Positions 36,780 to 45,430 of a DNA stretch of 64,000 bases are shown here, piece by piece (positions within the stretch are counted from its first letter, which is position 1; each line of letters begins with the position of its first letter). Below the pieces are notes generated by a model. The model was not told the DNA's origin. It did no database searches and worked only from the letters and a program-made list of their open reading frames with translations. The translations under genes were made by a program, and so were the position numbers. This DNA is from Blautia sp. BIOML-A1. Lineage in GTDB: Bacteria; Bacillota; Clostridia; Lachnospirales; Lachnospiraceae. The DNA lies in assembly GCF_009883055.1 (NCBI RefSeq), contig NZ_WWVR01000001.1, positions 124,001-188,000 of the forward strand. Direction: 5' to 3'.

Positions 36780-37246
36780 CCGATCACCTCCATAAGTTTA
36801 AGAATGTAGTAGATGATGCCAAGGAGCCAGGAACTTAAGATTCCGTACAGGATCACAGGACCTGCGATGGTAAAAATCTTGCATCCGATTCCAAAAATCT
36901 GTCCTTCGGCCTGGAATTCTATGGCTGAAGCTGCAACAGAGTTTGCAAATCCAGTGATAGGGACAAGACTTCCGGCACCTCCGAATTTTCCGATTTTGGA
37001 GTACAGGTTGAACCCTGTCAGAAGGACACTCAGCAAGATCAGAAGGAGAGAGCACCAGCTTCCGGCACTTTCCTGATCGATACCCATGGATTGTGCAGTG
37101 TTCAGGATGAACTGTCCCAGAAGACAGATGAGTCCGCCGGTGAGAAAGGCTTTTGCCATATTTATGGGAAGGCTGTGAGTTGGTGTAACGGACTTGACAT
37201 ATTGTTCGTATTTTTTCTGCTTTTGGAGCTGTTGTTTATTTGTCAT
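36776..37246 (-). CDS. spoVAC: Stage V sporulation protein AC
   Basis: A 156-residue membrane protein, the likely mechanosensitive part of the dipicolinate channel. KYEQYVKSVTPTHSLPINM and FGGAGSLVPITGFANSV are characteristic. The frame extends upstream, but ATG 37246 (MTNKQQ) follows AGAGAGGAG and fits the family start. Confidence 0.95.
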   Translation of the reverse strand: MTNKQQLQKQKKYEQYVKSVTPTHSLPINMAKAFLTGGLICLLGQFILNTAQSMGIDQESAGSWCSLLLILLSVLLTGFNLYSKIGKFGGAGSLVPITGFANSVAASAIEFQAEGQIFGIGCKIFTIAGPVILYGILSSWLLGIIYYILKLMEVIG

Positions 37247-37305
37247 GAAAAACTCCTCTCTTTCGGTTTGACTTTTATGTGGTTTATGCATATAATGATT
37301 GAGGC

Positions 37306-37722
37306 TTATTGCCAGCCAAAAAAGTAAAAAATGAGTGTACCGATGCATTTCCCGACGGCGATAGAGAGAATGACTGCCGGGAATCCTTCCGTCAGGTGGA
37401 TCCTCCTGAAAAAGACAGGAAAGACAGAGGCTACCTCTGCCAGAGCCAGGATCCAGCTTCCAAGAAAAATGCCGGAAAAAACACCATATACTATCAGAAA
37501 AGGAATGCCGAGAGGCAGCGAAAAGTGAAACAGGCAGAACACATTGCCAAAGACAAAACCAAGCAGAGTCATATCTTCATAAAGAAGGACAGAATCTGCG
37601 GTACGTGTGATGCCGGCATATCTGGGCACGATGGAAAGGCCGATCATCAGTCCGACCGCACCGCCGGCGATGATGATACCTGAGCACAGTCCAAGAAAAC
37701 CTAAAAAAATTTGCTGCCACAT
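37306..37722 (-). CDS. spoVAB: Stage V sporulation protein AB
   Basis: A 138-residue membrane protein with about four helices resembling SpoVAB (GLCSGIIIAGGAVGLMIGL, IVPRYAGITRTAD, HFSLPLGIPFLIVYGVFSGIFLG). It is the first gene of this spoVA operon and follows a near-perfect sigma-G promoter. ATG 37722 is chosen behind AAAAGGAG. Confidence 0.85.
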   Translation of the reverse strand: MWQQIFLGFLGLCSGIIIAGGAVGLMIGLSIVPRYAGITRTADSVLLYEDMTLLGFVFGNVFCLFHFSLPLGIPFLIVYGVFSGIFLGSWILALAEVASVFPVFFRRIHLTEGFPAVILSIAVGKCIGTLIFYFFGWQ

Positions 37723-37754
37723 AAAAAAACTCCTTTTCGGTTGACTTTTATGTT

Positions 37755-37783
37755 TAGTATGTGAAAATTTGATAGAATCATAC
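37755..37783 (-). promoter_or_regulatory. Sigma-G promoter of the spoVA operon
   Basis: On the minus strand GTATG (37783-37779) and CATACTA (37761-37755) are 17 bases apart. This fits the forespore consensus GHATR and CATNHTA at every position, and lies 32 bases upstream of spoVAB. Confidence 0.75.
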
Positions 37784-37860
37784 ATTAATTCTTAAAAAAC
37801 TATGAAAAACTGTACTTTTATCTGAGGAGATAGTATAATTAGTAAAAATGAGGGTGCGTG

Positions 37861-37899
37861 ACATTTCACCAGGTTGCTGTGAGCGGAGTGAACAGTAAT
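37861..37899 (+). repeat. MITE-like repeat, right-end fragment (copy G)
   Basis: Reads CACCAGGTTGCTGTGAGCGG and then AGTGAACAGTAAT, closely matching the right end of copy F (ACCAAGTTACTGTGAACGG then AGTGAACAGTAAC). The left end is missing. It sits between the spoVA promoter and tcdA. Confidence 0.65.
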
Positions 37900-37929
37900 A
37901 ACTACAAGAATGGTATAGGGAGGTTTTGC

Positions 37930-38655
37930 ATGTATGATGCATATTCTCGAATGGAAATATTATTGGGGCAGAAGGGTGTAGACTGCCTGAGTAACGCCAG
38001 GATCGCAGTTTTCGGACTTGGCGGTGCGGGTTCCTATACAGTGGAGGCACTGGCACGCTGTGGAGTAGGAAGTCTTACTCTTGTGGATTATGATGAGATA
38101 TCCGTGACAGATATAAACAGACAGCTCTATGCACTGCAGTCTACGATCGGACATAAGAAAGTGCAGATCGCAAAAGAACGGATACGTAATATTGATGAGG
38201 ATATTCTGGTACACACATACGAAAGTTGCTATAATGAAGATACTATGGGACTGTTTGACCTGAGAATGTACGATTATATCGTGGATGCAATGGACACGGT
38301 TTCATCTAAGATACTCTTGATAGAGCAGGCGGGGAAATATAAGGTTCCGGTAATCTCATGTCTGAGTATGGGAGATAAGTTAGATCCTTCGAGACTGGAG
38401 ATCATGGATATTTCTCGTGTCGCGGCAGATTCTGCGACCAAGAAGATGCGTGCAGAACTCCGGAAGAGAGGCGTCAGAAGACTTAAGGTGATTTGTTCAC
38501 GAGAACATTCACACAGAGGATTTGAATTCAGAAAGATCAAACCAAGTGTCGAGAAAAACATCCAGGGAAGTATTTCATTTGTAGCGGGAGTGGCAGGTCT
38601 TATGACTGCCGGTGAGGTAGTCAGGGATATTCTTGCTGAAAAACACAAAAAATAA
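37930..38655 (+). CDS. tcdA: tRNA threonylcarbamoyladenosine dehydratase (TcdA-like)
   Basis: A 241-residue E1-like (ThiF/MoeB-fold) enzyme. GLGGAGSYTVEALARCGVG is the nucleotide-binding loop, VDYDEISVTDINRQ the adenylation motif, and DYIVDAMDTVSSK follows. This family cyclises t6A37 in tRNAs reading ANN codons. The frame is open from a GTG at 37858 through the repeat fragment; ATG 37930 with AGGGAGG is chosen. ThiF or MoeB are alternatives, but no thiamine or molybdopterin genes are nearby. Confidence 0.85.
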   Translation: MYDAYSRMEILLGQKGVDCLSNARIAVFGLGGAGSYTVEALARCGVGSLTLVDYDEISVTDINRQLYALQSTIGHKKVQIAKERIRNIDEDILVHTYESCYNEDTMGLFDLRMYDYIVDAMDTVSSKILLIEQAGKYKVPVISCLSMGDKLDPSRLEIMDISRVAADSATKKMRAELRKRGVRRLKVICSREHSHRGFEFRKIKPSVEKNIQGSISFVAGVAGLMTAGEVVRDILAEKHKK

Positions 38656-38711
38656 CAAAATCAGGAGTTTGTGAACCTGATAAATAAATAGAAAGATTGA
38701 GGACAGTGTTT

Positions 38712-39641
38712 GTGAACGAGCAGATCAAGCAGAAATTTTGCCAGGAGCTGGGAGAAGAGCAGGTGCTCTTTGAAGAGCCTATGAAACGTCACACAACTTT
38801 TCGCATTGGCGGACCGGCAGAGGTCTTCGTGATGCCGAGAACAATAGAAGAAATACAAAAGACTCTTGAAATATGCAGAAGGGAGAAGCTTTCGTATTTT
38901 ATACTTGGAAACGGAAGCAACCTGCTGGTAAGTGATCAGGGCTACAAAGGCGTGATCATCCAGATGGATCGCAATATGGAGCAGATCACTGTAGAAGGGA
39001 CTGAGATCCGTGCAGCAGCGGGAGCACTCCTTTCTTCTATTGCGGTTGCAGCCAGAAGAGCATCCCTTACGGGATTTGAGTTTGCGGGAGGCATTCCGGG
39101 AACGCTTGGCGGAGCTGTTGTGATGAATGCAGGTGCCTATGGCGGAGAGATGAAGGATGTACTCAAGGATGTAACGGTAATGACCGGGGAAGGTGAGGTT
39201 CGTGTGATCCCGGCAGCAAAACTTGAGATGGGATACCGTACCAGCATTATCAAAAAAGCCGGTTATCTGGTACTTGGGGCAACAATTTCTCTTAAGGAGG
39301 GAAACCTGGAAGAAATCAAGACACTCACGAGAGAACTCCGTGAGAAGCGTACTTCAAAACAGCCGCTTGAGTTTCCGAGTGCAGGAAGCACGTTCAAGCG
39401 TCCGGAAGGATACTTTGCCGGTAAGCTGATCATGGACAGCGGGCTTCGAGGCTGTCAGATCGGTGGTGCCAGAGTATCAGATAAGCATTGCGGATTTGTG
39501 ATCAATGCCGGAGATGCGACAGCAGAGGATGTTGTGAGCCTGATGAAGCATGTGACAGAAGTGGTCCGTGAGAAGTATGGAGTAACTCTGGAACCGGAAG
39601 TGAAATTTTTGGGGGAATTTGATAAGAAATGCGACTGGTAA
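38712..39641 (+). CDS. murB: UDP-N-acetylmuramate dehydrogenase
   Basis: A 309-residue FAD enzyme that reduces UDP-GlcNAc-enolpyruvate to UDP-MurNAc. FRIGGPAEVF, LGNGSNLLVSDQGYKG, GIPGTLGGAVVMNAGAYGGE and SAGSTFKRPEG are readable. The frame opens at TTG 38697, but GTG 38712 has GAGGAC at good spacing and begins NEQIKQKF; GTG 38706 is another option. It overlaps rapZ by 13 bases. Confidence 0.95.
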   Translation: MNEQIKQKFCQELGEEQVLFEEPMKRHTTFRIGGPAEVFVMPRTIEEIQKTLEICRREKLSYFILGNGSNLLVSDQGYKGVIIQMDRNMEQITVEGTEIRAAAGALLSSIAVAARRASLTGFEFAGGIPGTLGGAVVMNAGAYGGEMKDVLKDVTVMTGEGEVRVIPAAKLEMGYRTSIIKKAGYLVLGATISLKEGNLEEIKTLTRELREKRTSKQPLEFPSAGSTFKRPEGYFAGKLIMDSGLRGCQIGGARVSDKHCGFVINAGDATAEDVVSLMKHVTEVVREKYGVTLEPEVKFLGEFDKKCDW

Positions 39642-40510
39642 TTGTTACAGGATTGTCCGGAGCGGGCAAATCCACAGCAATGAAAATGCTGGAAGATGCA
39701 CAGTATTTCTGCGTAGATAACCTGCCGATACAGCTGGTTGGAAAGTTTGTTTCTCTGATGTCGGCAAATCAGGGCGAGGATATTCAGAACGCAGCGATCG
39801 GGCTGGATGTCCGAAGCGGCAGATATCTGGAAGGTCTGGAAGAAGTACTGGATCAGCTTAAAGAAATGGGACACAAGTTCGAAATCCTTTTTCTTGATGC
39901 AGACGATCGTACACTTGTTAAGAGATACAAGGAAACAAGAAGAACGCACCCGCTGGCTATGGCAGGGCGTGTTGATGAGGGAATCCGGGAAGAACGAAAG
40001 AGATTAAACTTCCTTAAAGAACGTGCAGACTATATTATAGATACAACGCATCTGCTTACCAGGGAACTTAAGAAGGAACTGGACAAGATCTTTGTGGAGA
40101 ACGGTAAGTTCGACAATATGATGATCTCAGTATTATCCTTTGGATTTAAATATGGGATACCGGAGGATGCGGATCTTGTGTTTGATGTGAGATTCCTTCC
40201 GAATCCTTATTATGTGGATGAACTGCGTCCGCAGACAGGAATGGATGACGGCGTGTTCAATTATGTGATGCAGAACCAGACGGCGAAGGATTTTGCAGAT
40301 AAGCTGGAAGATATGATGAAGTTCTTGATTCCGAACTACGCAAAGGAAGGGAAGACAAACCTTGTGATAGCGGTCGGATGTACGGGCGGAAAGCATCGTT
40401 CGGTTACTCTGGCAAGAGTGCTCTATGACCGGCTGCATGCAGAGCGGAGTTATGGGATTCGCCTGGAACACAGAGATATAGGTAAAGATGCACTGCGTAA
40501 AAATAAATGA
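39629..40510 (+). CDS. rapZ: RNase adapter/nucleotide-binding protein RapZ
   Basis: A 293-residue P-loop protein (YvcJ/RapZ family). Walker A GLSGAGKST is at about residues 8-16, DTTHL in the middle, and GCTGGKHRSV in the C-terminal domain. In E. coli it steers RNase E on GlmZ; in Firmicutes it binds nucleotides and has a less clear role. It sits between murB and whiA; the yvcK gene present at this place in B. subtilis is absent. Confidence 0.94.
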   Translation: MRLVIVTGLSGAGKSTAMKMLEDAQYFCVDNLPIQLVGKFVSLMSANQGEDIQNAAIGLDVRSGRYLEGLEEVLDQLKEMGHKFEILFLDADDRTLVKRYKETRRTHPLAMAGRVDEGIREERKRLNFLKERADYIIDTTHLLTRELKKELDKIFVENGKFDNMMISVLSFGFKYGIPEDADLVFDVRFLPNPYYVDELRPQTGMDDGVFNYVMQNQTAKDFADKLEDMMKFLIPNYAKEGKTNLVIAVGCTGGKHRSVTLARVLYDRLHAERSYGIRLEHRDIGKDALRKNK

Positions 40511-40530
40511 TATGAGATAGGAGAATGGAA

Positions 40531-41478
40531 ATGTCTTTTTCGGGGATGGTGAAAGAAGAACTTTCCAGACAGATCAGCATGGCAAGGCACTGCAGGCTTG
40601 CCGAAATTACGGCACTTCTGAGTGCATGTGGAAGAATGACAGCAGAAGGGATACTACATTTTCAGACCGAAAATTATGCTGTTGTAAGAAAGTACTTTAC
40701 ATTGCTGACAAAAACCTTTAATATAGAGACAGCAATAGCTATTCGGGAAAGCTGTCAGATGAAAAAAGGAAAGATATATTTCGTCGAGATTGCAGACCCG
40801 GAACAGATAGAAACTGTACTTCAGGGAACGAAACTTTCTGCAGATGAATATAACGGAGGTATGCTGGATGCGGGTAACGGATTCGTTACCCAGCAGGTAT
40901 GCTGCAAGCGGGCTTTTATCCGTGGCGCGTTTCTGGCATCCGGATCGATCAGCGATCCGGAAAAGGGGTATCATCTGGAAATCGTCTGTTCAGAAGAAAA
41001 AAAGGCAGATCAGCTGCAGGAGCTTATCCGCAGCTTTGATATTGATGCCAAAATTGTCACGCGCAAAAAGTCATATGTGGTCTATGTGAAGGAGGGCGCA
41101 CAGATTGTTGAAATGTTGGCGGTTATGGAGGCAAATGTGTCTTTGATGAATCTGGAAAACATAAGGATCGTCAAGGAAATGCGAAACAACGTCAACCGGA
41201 AAGTAAACTGTGAAACAGCAAATATCAACAAAACGGTGAATGCAGCAGTGAAACAGGCAGAGGACATCAGGCTGATCGAGGAAAGAATGGGATTTCACAA
41301 CCTGAATGAGGGACTTGCCGAAATTGCGGAATTGAGACTGCAGTATCCGGAAGCTACACTAAAAGAATTAGGTATGATGTTAAATCCGCAGGTAGGAAAG
41401 TCGGGGGTCAATCACCGCCTGAGAAAGCTCAGCGAGATTGCTGATGGACTGCGGATGAACGAGGAGGATTTATTATGA
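40531..41478 (+). CDS. whiA: DNA-binding protein WhiA
   Basis: A 315-residue protein with an N-terminal LAGLIDADG-like domain (KRAFIRGAFLASGSISDPEKGYHLEI) and a C-terminal helix-turn-helix (LQYPEATLKELGMMLNPQVGKSGVNHRLRKL). WhiA influences sporulation, division and chromosome segregation in Gram-positives. An ATG at 40525 is too close to AGGAG; ATG 40531 (MSFSGMVKEEL) has proper spacing and the family start. The stop overlaps the next gene by four bases. Confidence 0.94.
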   Translation: MSFSGMVKEELSRQISMARHCRLAEITALLSACGRMTAEGILHFQTENYAVVRKYFTLLTKTFNIETAIAIRESCQMKKGKIYFVEIADPEQIETVLQGTKLSADEYNGGMLDAGNGFVTQQVCCKRAFIRGAFLASGSISDPEKGYHLEIVCSEEKKADQLQELIRSFDIDAKIVTRKKSYVVYVKEGAQIVEMLAVMEANVSLMNLENIRIVKEMRNNVNRKVNCETANINKTVNAAVKQAEDIRLIEERMGFHNLNEGLAEIAELRLQYPEATLKELGMMLNPQVGKSGVNHRLRKLSEIADGLRMNEEDLL

Positions 41479-41729
41479 TTAAAAAACCAATCACTATTCA
41501 ACTGTCTACAGGGCTGGAGGCACGTCCGGTTGCGCAGCTGGTACAGGTTGCAAGCCAGTTCAACAGTGAGATCTATGTTGAGATTGGAAGAAAAAAGGTA
41601 AACGCAAAAAGTATTATGGGAATGATGACATTAGGGCTGGATTCAGGTGAAGAGATCACACTTTCCGCAAATGGTGATGATGAAGAAGCGGCAATGACAA
41701 GTATTGAGAAATATTTGAGTAATCAATAA
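41475..41729 (+). CDS. crh: HPr-like Crh protein lacking the catalytic histidine
   Basis: An 84-residue HPr-fold protein. The position of the PTS phosphorylation histidine (His15) is Glu15 in GLEARP, so it cannot carry phosphate from enzyme I. The regulatory Ser46 is kept in NAKSIMGMM. B. subtilis Crh, also encoded after whiA, has Gln at residue 15 and works with CcpA in catabolite repression. The same role is likely here but is inferred. Confidence 0.85.
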   Translation: MIKKPITIQLSTGLEARPVAQLVQVASQFNSEIYVEIGRKKVNAKSIMGMMTLGLDSGEEITLSANGDDEEAAMTSIEKYLSNQ

Positions 41730-41754
41730 TAAGAATTAAGAGCGGAGTAATAAG

Positions 41755-41794
41755 AGCATTGACCGGAAGAAGACCAGTCCGGCCAATGCTTTTT
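41755..41794 (+). terminator. Intrinsic terminator after crh
   Basis: A 13-base arm (41755-41767) pairs with 41778-41790 with one mismatch, around a 10-base loop, and is followed by TTTTT. Confidence 0.9.
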
Positions 41795-41893
41795 GCATCT
41801 GGCAAAAAGCAAGATTATAAGTTGACCATAAAACAAAAACAGGGTATAATAATAAAATGTTAATGAATGTAAACCAAAGCGAAGGAGATACCA

Positions 41894-42967
41894 ATGTCTA
41901 AATTTTTGAAATTTATTGTACATTTTGTGATCATATGTACGATCATACTGATACTCGGTATGGCACTGCCGCCGTTTTTTGGGGTTTCTACTGTGATCGT
42001 GGACAGCAGCGATAAGGTTACCAATCTGCCCATGGGTTCTGTGACATATGCGATACCGGTGAGGACCGAAGAAGTAAAGAATGCACCGGGAACTCCGCTC
42101 CTGGTGAAGAAGGACTCTGCTACCTATCGTTATAACCTTGTAAGCATAGGAGATAATAACATAGGTACAGTTATTGATCCGACTGTGGCTGAGCAGAGCA
42201 ATATCTCAGTAGCTGTTAAGAACTGGGTTCCAAAGGTTGTTGTTACGATTCCTTTTGTAGGATATGTCCTGACAGCAACGGAGAGCACAGAGGGACTGAT
42301 CGTTCTTGGACTGATTGTTCTTTTCCTCATCATTCTTTATGTTGTGGCAGAGCTTCTTAAGAAGGAACCGGAAGATGAATATGAGGATCTTCTTGGAGAC
42401 CGCAGACATGTAAAGACTGCGAAGGAACTCCGCATGGAAGAGAAGGCACGTGCGAGACGAATGGATGAAGAAGACAGAGAACTTCTTTACGGAGAGAAGG
42501 CACGACGCAAACAGGCTAAGAAAGAAGAAAAGAAACGCAAGAAGATCCGTACAGGTGGATTCGTAGATGAGATTTACGAGGATGATCTGGAGGAGGAAGC
42601 ACCGGTACAGAAGAAGACTCGTCCGGTAAGAAACATGCAGACTGCAACCAGCGAGGCGCATGAACTTCTCAAGAAGGAAATCGCGGCAGCGACGGCAGAG
42701 GAATTTTCCGATGATGAGCAGGATGCATATGGAAGTGCCGGCGGCCATACAGAAGAGATTCCGAACATCCAGGAGGCTGAAGAAGAGCCTGAAGAGAAAC
42801 CGGTAGAGATCAAGAAACTTGCAATCCCGCATTATACTGCTTCTCAGCTCGCGGACAAAGCGAGAAAGGCCGGAGATGCTCCGGATATCGTCAGAGATTC
42901 TATCACAAAGGTTACATTATTTGACTACTCTGATATTATCGGTGGTGATGAGGAGTCAGAGGAATAA
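41894..42967 (+). CDS. Membrane protein resembling a non-catalytic signal peptidase
   Basis: A 357-residue protein. An N-terminal membrane helix (about 8-28), an extracellular beta region (about 33-115) with NLPMGSVTYAIPV and VPKVVVTIPFVGYVL, and a second helix (about 133-155) follow the layout of archaeal-type S26B signal peptidases. The expected catalytic Ser-Met and His-Arg positions are not seen. The C-terminal 200 residues are highly charged, probably coiled and cytoplasmic. I infer a degenerate peptidase fold of unknown role. The start has AAGGAGATACC. Confidence 0.65.
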   Translation: MSKFLKFIVHFVIICTIILILGMALPPFFGVSTVIVDSSDKVTNLPMGSVTYAIPVRTEEVKNAPGTPLLVKKDSATYRYNLVSIGDNNIGTVIDPTVAEQSNISVAVKNWVPKVVVTIPFVGYVLTATESTEGLIVLGLIVLFLIILYVVAELLKKEPEDEYEDLLGDRRHVKTAKELRMEEKARARRMDEEDRELLYGEKARRKQAKKEEKKRKKIRTGGFVDEIYEDDLEEEAPVQKKTRPVRNMQTATSEAHELLKKEIAAATAEEFSDDEQDAYGSAGGHTEEIPNIQEAEEEPEEKPVEIKKLAIPHYTASQLADKARKAGDAPDIVRDSITKVTLFDYSDIIGGDEESEE

Positions 42968-43019
42968 ATAATTGAATGATGTTTCTTTATTATATATAGA
43001 AAGAAAATCACTAAATCAG

Positions 43020-43056
43020 ATGCAGCGAAGGGCAAAGAAACCTTTCGCTGCATTTT
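43020..43056 (+). terminator. Intrinsic terminator upstream of the S10 operon
   Basis: ATGCAGCGAA (43020-43029) pairs with TTCGCTGCAT (43044-43053), followed by TTTT. It isolates the ribosomal operon from the upstream membrane-protein gene. Confidence 0.8.
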
Positions 43057-43125
43057 GCACTATAATAAGAAGAAAACAGATAAAAATATTGTGCAGAAAT
43101 TTGTTCAAAAAAATAAAAAAAAGAC

Positions 43126-43154
43126 TTGCATAATTAAGAATCATCGTATATACT
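43126..43154 (+). promoter_or_regulatory. S10 operon promoter
   Basis: TTGCAT (43126-43131) and TATACT (43149-43154) are 17 bases apart. An A-rich tract (about 43107-43122) lies just upstream, as in strong UP-element promoters. Confidence 0.8.
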
Positions 43155-43160
43155 AATATC

Positions 43161-43377
43161 TGCTGTGACATGATAGCTATGAAGCGCGAGGTTGCTGCCA
43201 TATTACCGGCAGGTTTTCCGTGGAGCGAATGTCAAGTTAGGAAACTGACGACAAGTCACTGTACAAGTTCAGAAACCATCATCGGGATGGACGTGTGGAT
43301 AAATGTCGCATGACACACACGGAGATGTGTACAGTCGCCGCTTGTCGTACTGCATAATTGAGTACGAATAGGAGGAG
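43161..43377 (+). promoter_or_regulatory. Structured leader RNA of the S10 operon
   Basis: About 215 bases between the promoter and rpsJ fold into several helices: GACAT/ATGTC (43167-43171 with 43229-43233) enclosing CTGCC/GGCAG; GTTAG/CTGAC with a GAAA tetraloop (43236-43249); and a long-range pair CGACAAG/CTTGTCG (43249-43255 with 43341-43347) stacked on CTGTACA/TGTACAG. Within that are CCATC/GATGG and GTGTG/CACAC hairpins. A last hairpin GTACT/AGTAC ends just before GGAGGAG. There is no coding frame. It is probably an autoregulatory target for a ribosomal protein, but the ligand is unknown. Confidence 0.65.
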
Positions 43378-43386
43378 ACTTTTTTT

Positions 43387-43704
43387 ATGGCAAATCAGGT
43401 AATGAGAATCACTTTAAAGGCTTATGATCATCAGTTAGTAGATGCATCAGCAGCAAAAATCATCGATACTGTTAAAAAGAACGGAGCAACTGTTAGCGGA
43501 CCAGTTCCGCTTCCGACTAAGAAGGAAGTTGTTACAATCTTAAGAGCTGTTCACAAATATAAAGATTCCAGAGAGCAGTTCGAACAGAGAACTCATAAGA
43601 GACTCATCGATATCATGACACCAACTCAGAAAACAGTAGATGCACTTTCCAGACTGGAAATGCCTGCAGGTGTTCACATCGATATCAAGATGAAAAACAA
43701 ATAA
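43387..43704 (+). CDS. rpsJ: 30S ribosomal protein S10
   Basis: A 105-residue S10, first gene of the S10 cluster; in other bacteria S10 (NusE) also takes part in antitermination. The family segment [16 protein letters not shown] and the conserved [26 protein letters not shown] are present. The start has GGAGGAG nine bases upstream. It is preceded by a structured leader. Confidence 0.98.
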   Translation: MANQVMRITLKAYDHQLVDASAAKIIDTVKKNGATVSGPVPLPTKKEVVTILRAVHKYKDSREQFEQRTHKRLIDIMTPTQKTVDALSRLEMPAGVHIDIKMKNK

Positions 43705-43790
43705 TTAACTCGTTTTTAAATGTCCATTGGGCATTTCAAAAAACTATATGATTGCCTTTATGGTAATCCGCTATAAGGAGGAAGAAAGAA

Positions 43791-44423
43791 ATGAAGAAAG
43801 CTATTTTAGCTACTAAAGTCGGAATGACTCAGATCTTCAATGAAGACGGACAGTTAATTCCGGTAACCGTTTTACAGGCTGGTCCATGCGTTGTAACTCA
43901 GGTTAAAACAGAGGAAAACGACGGATATGCATCAGTTCAGGTTGGATACGGCGACATCAGAGAAAAACTGGTGAACAAACCGGAAAAAGGCCACTTCGAC
44001 AAAGCTGGAGTTGCTGTTAAGAGATTCGTTAAAGAATTCAGATTCGAAAACGCTGCAGAATATGCAGTAGGACAGGAAATCAAAGCTGATATCTTTGCGG
44101 CTGGAGATCACATCGATGCTACAGCAGTTTCCAAAGGTAAAGGTTTCCAGGGTGCCATCAAGAGACATGGACAGTCCAGAGGACCTATGGCTCACGGTTC
44201 CAAATATCATCGTCATGCAGGTTCCAACGGTGCTTGCTCCGATCCGAGTAAAGTATTCAAAGGAAAACACATGCCAGGACATATGGGAAATGTACAGGTA
44301 ACTGTTCAGAATCTTGAAATCGTTCGTGTAGATACAGAAAACAATTTACTGTTAGTGAAAGGTGCTGTTCCAGGACCTAAGAAATCTATGGTTACCATCA
44401 AAGAGACAGTAAAGTCTTTATAA
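43791..44423 (+). CDS. rplC: 50S ribosomal protein L3
   Basis: A 210-residue L3, an early assembly protein near the peptidyl transferase centre. [15 protein letters not shown] and the loop [16 protein letters not shown] are characteristic. The start follows AAGGAGGAAG. It lies 86 bases after rpsJ with no terminator. Confidence 0.98.
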   Translation: MKKAILATKVGMTQIFNEDGQLIPVTVLQAGPCVVTQVKTEENDGYASVQVGYGDIREKLVNKPEKGHFDKAGVAVKRFVKEFRFENAAEYAVGQEIKADIFAAGDHIDATAVSKGKGFQGAIKRHGQSRGPMAHGSKYHRHAGSNGACSDPSKVFKGKHMPGHMGNVQVTVQNLEIVRVDTENNLLLVKGAVPGPKKSMVTIKETVKSL

Positions 44424-44445
44424 TTGAGAAAGGAGGAGCATCAGA

Positions 44446-45066
44446 ATGGCAAACGTAACAGTTTTTAATATGGAAGGCAATGAAGTTGGAACAATGGAAC
44501 TGAACGATGCAGTGTTCGGAGTAGAGATCAACGAGCATCTTGTTCATCTCGCAGTTGTTCGTCAGCTTGCAAATAAACGCCAGGGTACTCAGAAAGCTAA
44601 AACACGTTCTGAAGTAAGCGGCGGCGGAAGAAAACCGTGGAGACAGAAAGGAACAGGTCATGCAAGACAGGGTTCCATCCGTGCACCACAGTGGACTGGC
44701 GGCGGTGTAGTATTCGCTCCGGTTCCGAGAGACTATGAAGTAAAAATGAACAAGAAAGAAAGAAGAGCAGCTCTGAAATCAGCTCTGACTTCTAAAGTTC
44801 AGGATAATAAACTGGTTGTTGTAGACAGCCTTGCACTTGCAGAAGCAAAGACAAAAGAAATGCAGAAGGTTCTTACAAACCTCAAAGCAGACAAAGCTCT
44901 TGTTATCACAGCAGCTGATGACCAGAACGTAGTTATTGCAGCAAGAAACATCGCAGATGTACAGACTGCAACAGTAAGTACTATGAATGTATATGATGTT
45001 ATGAAACACAATACAGTAGTAGTTACCAAAGATGCAGTAGCATCCATCGAGGAGGTGTACGCATAA
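44446..45066 (+). CDS. rplD: 50S ribosomal protein L4
   Basis: A 206-residue L4. The exit-tunnel loop [19 protein letters not shown] is present. L4 represses the S10 operon in E. coli, so it is one candidate ligand for the leader here, although Firmicutes may not share that mechanism. It overlaps rplW by one base. Confidence 0.98.
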   Translation: MANVTVFNMEGNEVGTMELNDAVFGVEINEHLVHLAVVRQLANKRQGTQKAKTRSEVSGGGRKPWRQKGTGHARQGSIRAPQWTGGGVVFAPVPRDYEVKMNKKERRAALKSALTSKVQDNKLVVVDSLALAEAKTKEMQKVLTNLKADKALVITAADDQNVVIAARNIADVQTATVSTMNVYDVMKHNTVVVTKDAVASIEEVYA

Positions 45067-45365
45067 TGGCAGATATTAAGTATTATGATGTGATCCTGAA
45101 ACCGGTTATCACAGAAAAATCCATGAACGCCATGGGAGAAAAGAAATACACATTCCTGGTACATCCGGAAGCAAACAAGTCTCAGATCAAAGAGGCTGTT
45201 GAGAAAATGTTCGAAGGAACAAAAGTTAAGAGCGTAAATACCATGAACATGGATGGTAAGAAAAAACGCCGTGGTGCAGTTGTTGGAAAGACAGCTAAAA
45301 CCAAAAAAGCGATCGTAGCTCTTACAGAAGAAAGCAAAGACATCGAGATCTTCGAGGAATTATAA
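45066..45365 (+). CDS. rplW: 50S ribosomal protein L23
   Basis: A 99-residue L23, located at the tunnel exit where SRP and trigger factor dock. [19 protein letters not shown] is the family start region. The start shares a base with the rplD stop (TAATG), so the two are coupled. Confidence 0.98.
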   Translation: MADIKYYDVILKPVITEKSMNAMGEKKYTFLVHPEANKSQIKEAVEKMFEGTKVKSVNTMNMDGKKKRRGAVVGKTAKTKKAIVALTEESKDIEIFEEL

Positions 45366-45430
45366 TCCCTCAGCTTTCAGAAGATATATGCTGGAAAGCA
45401 TGATAACTAATATTCGAAAGGAGAAACATC

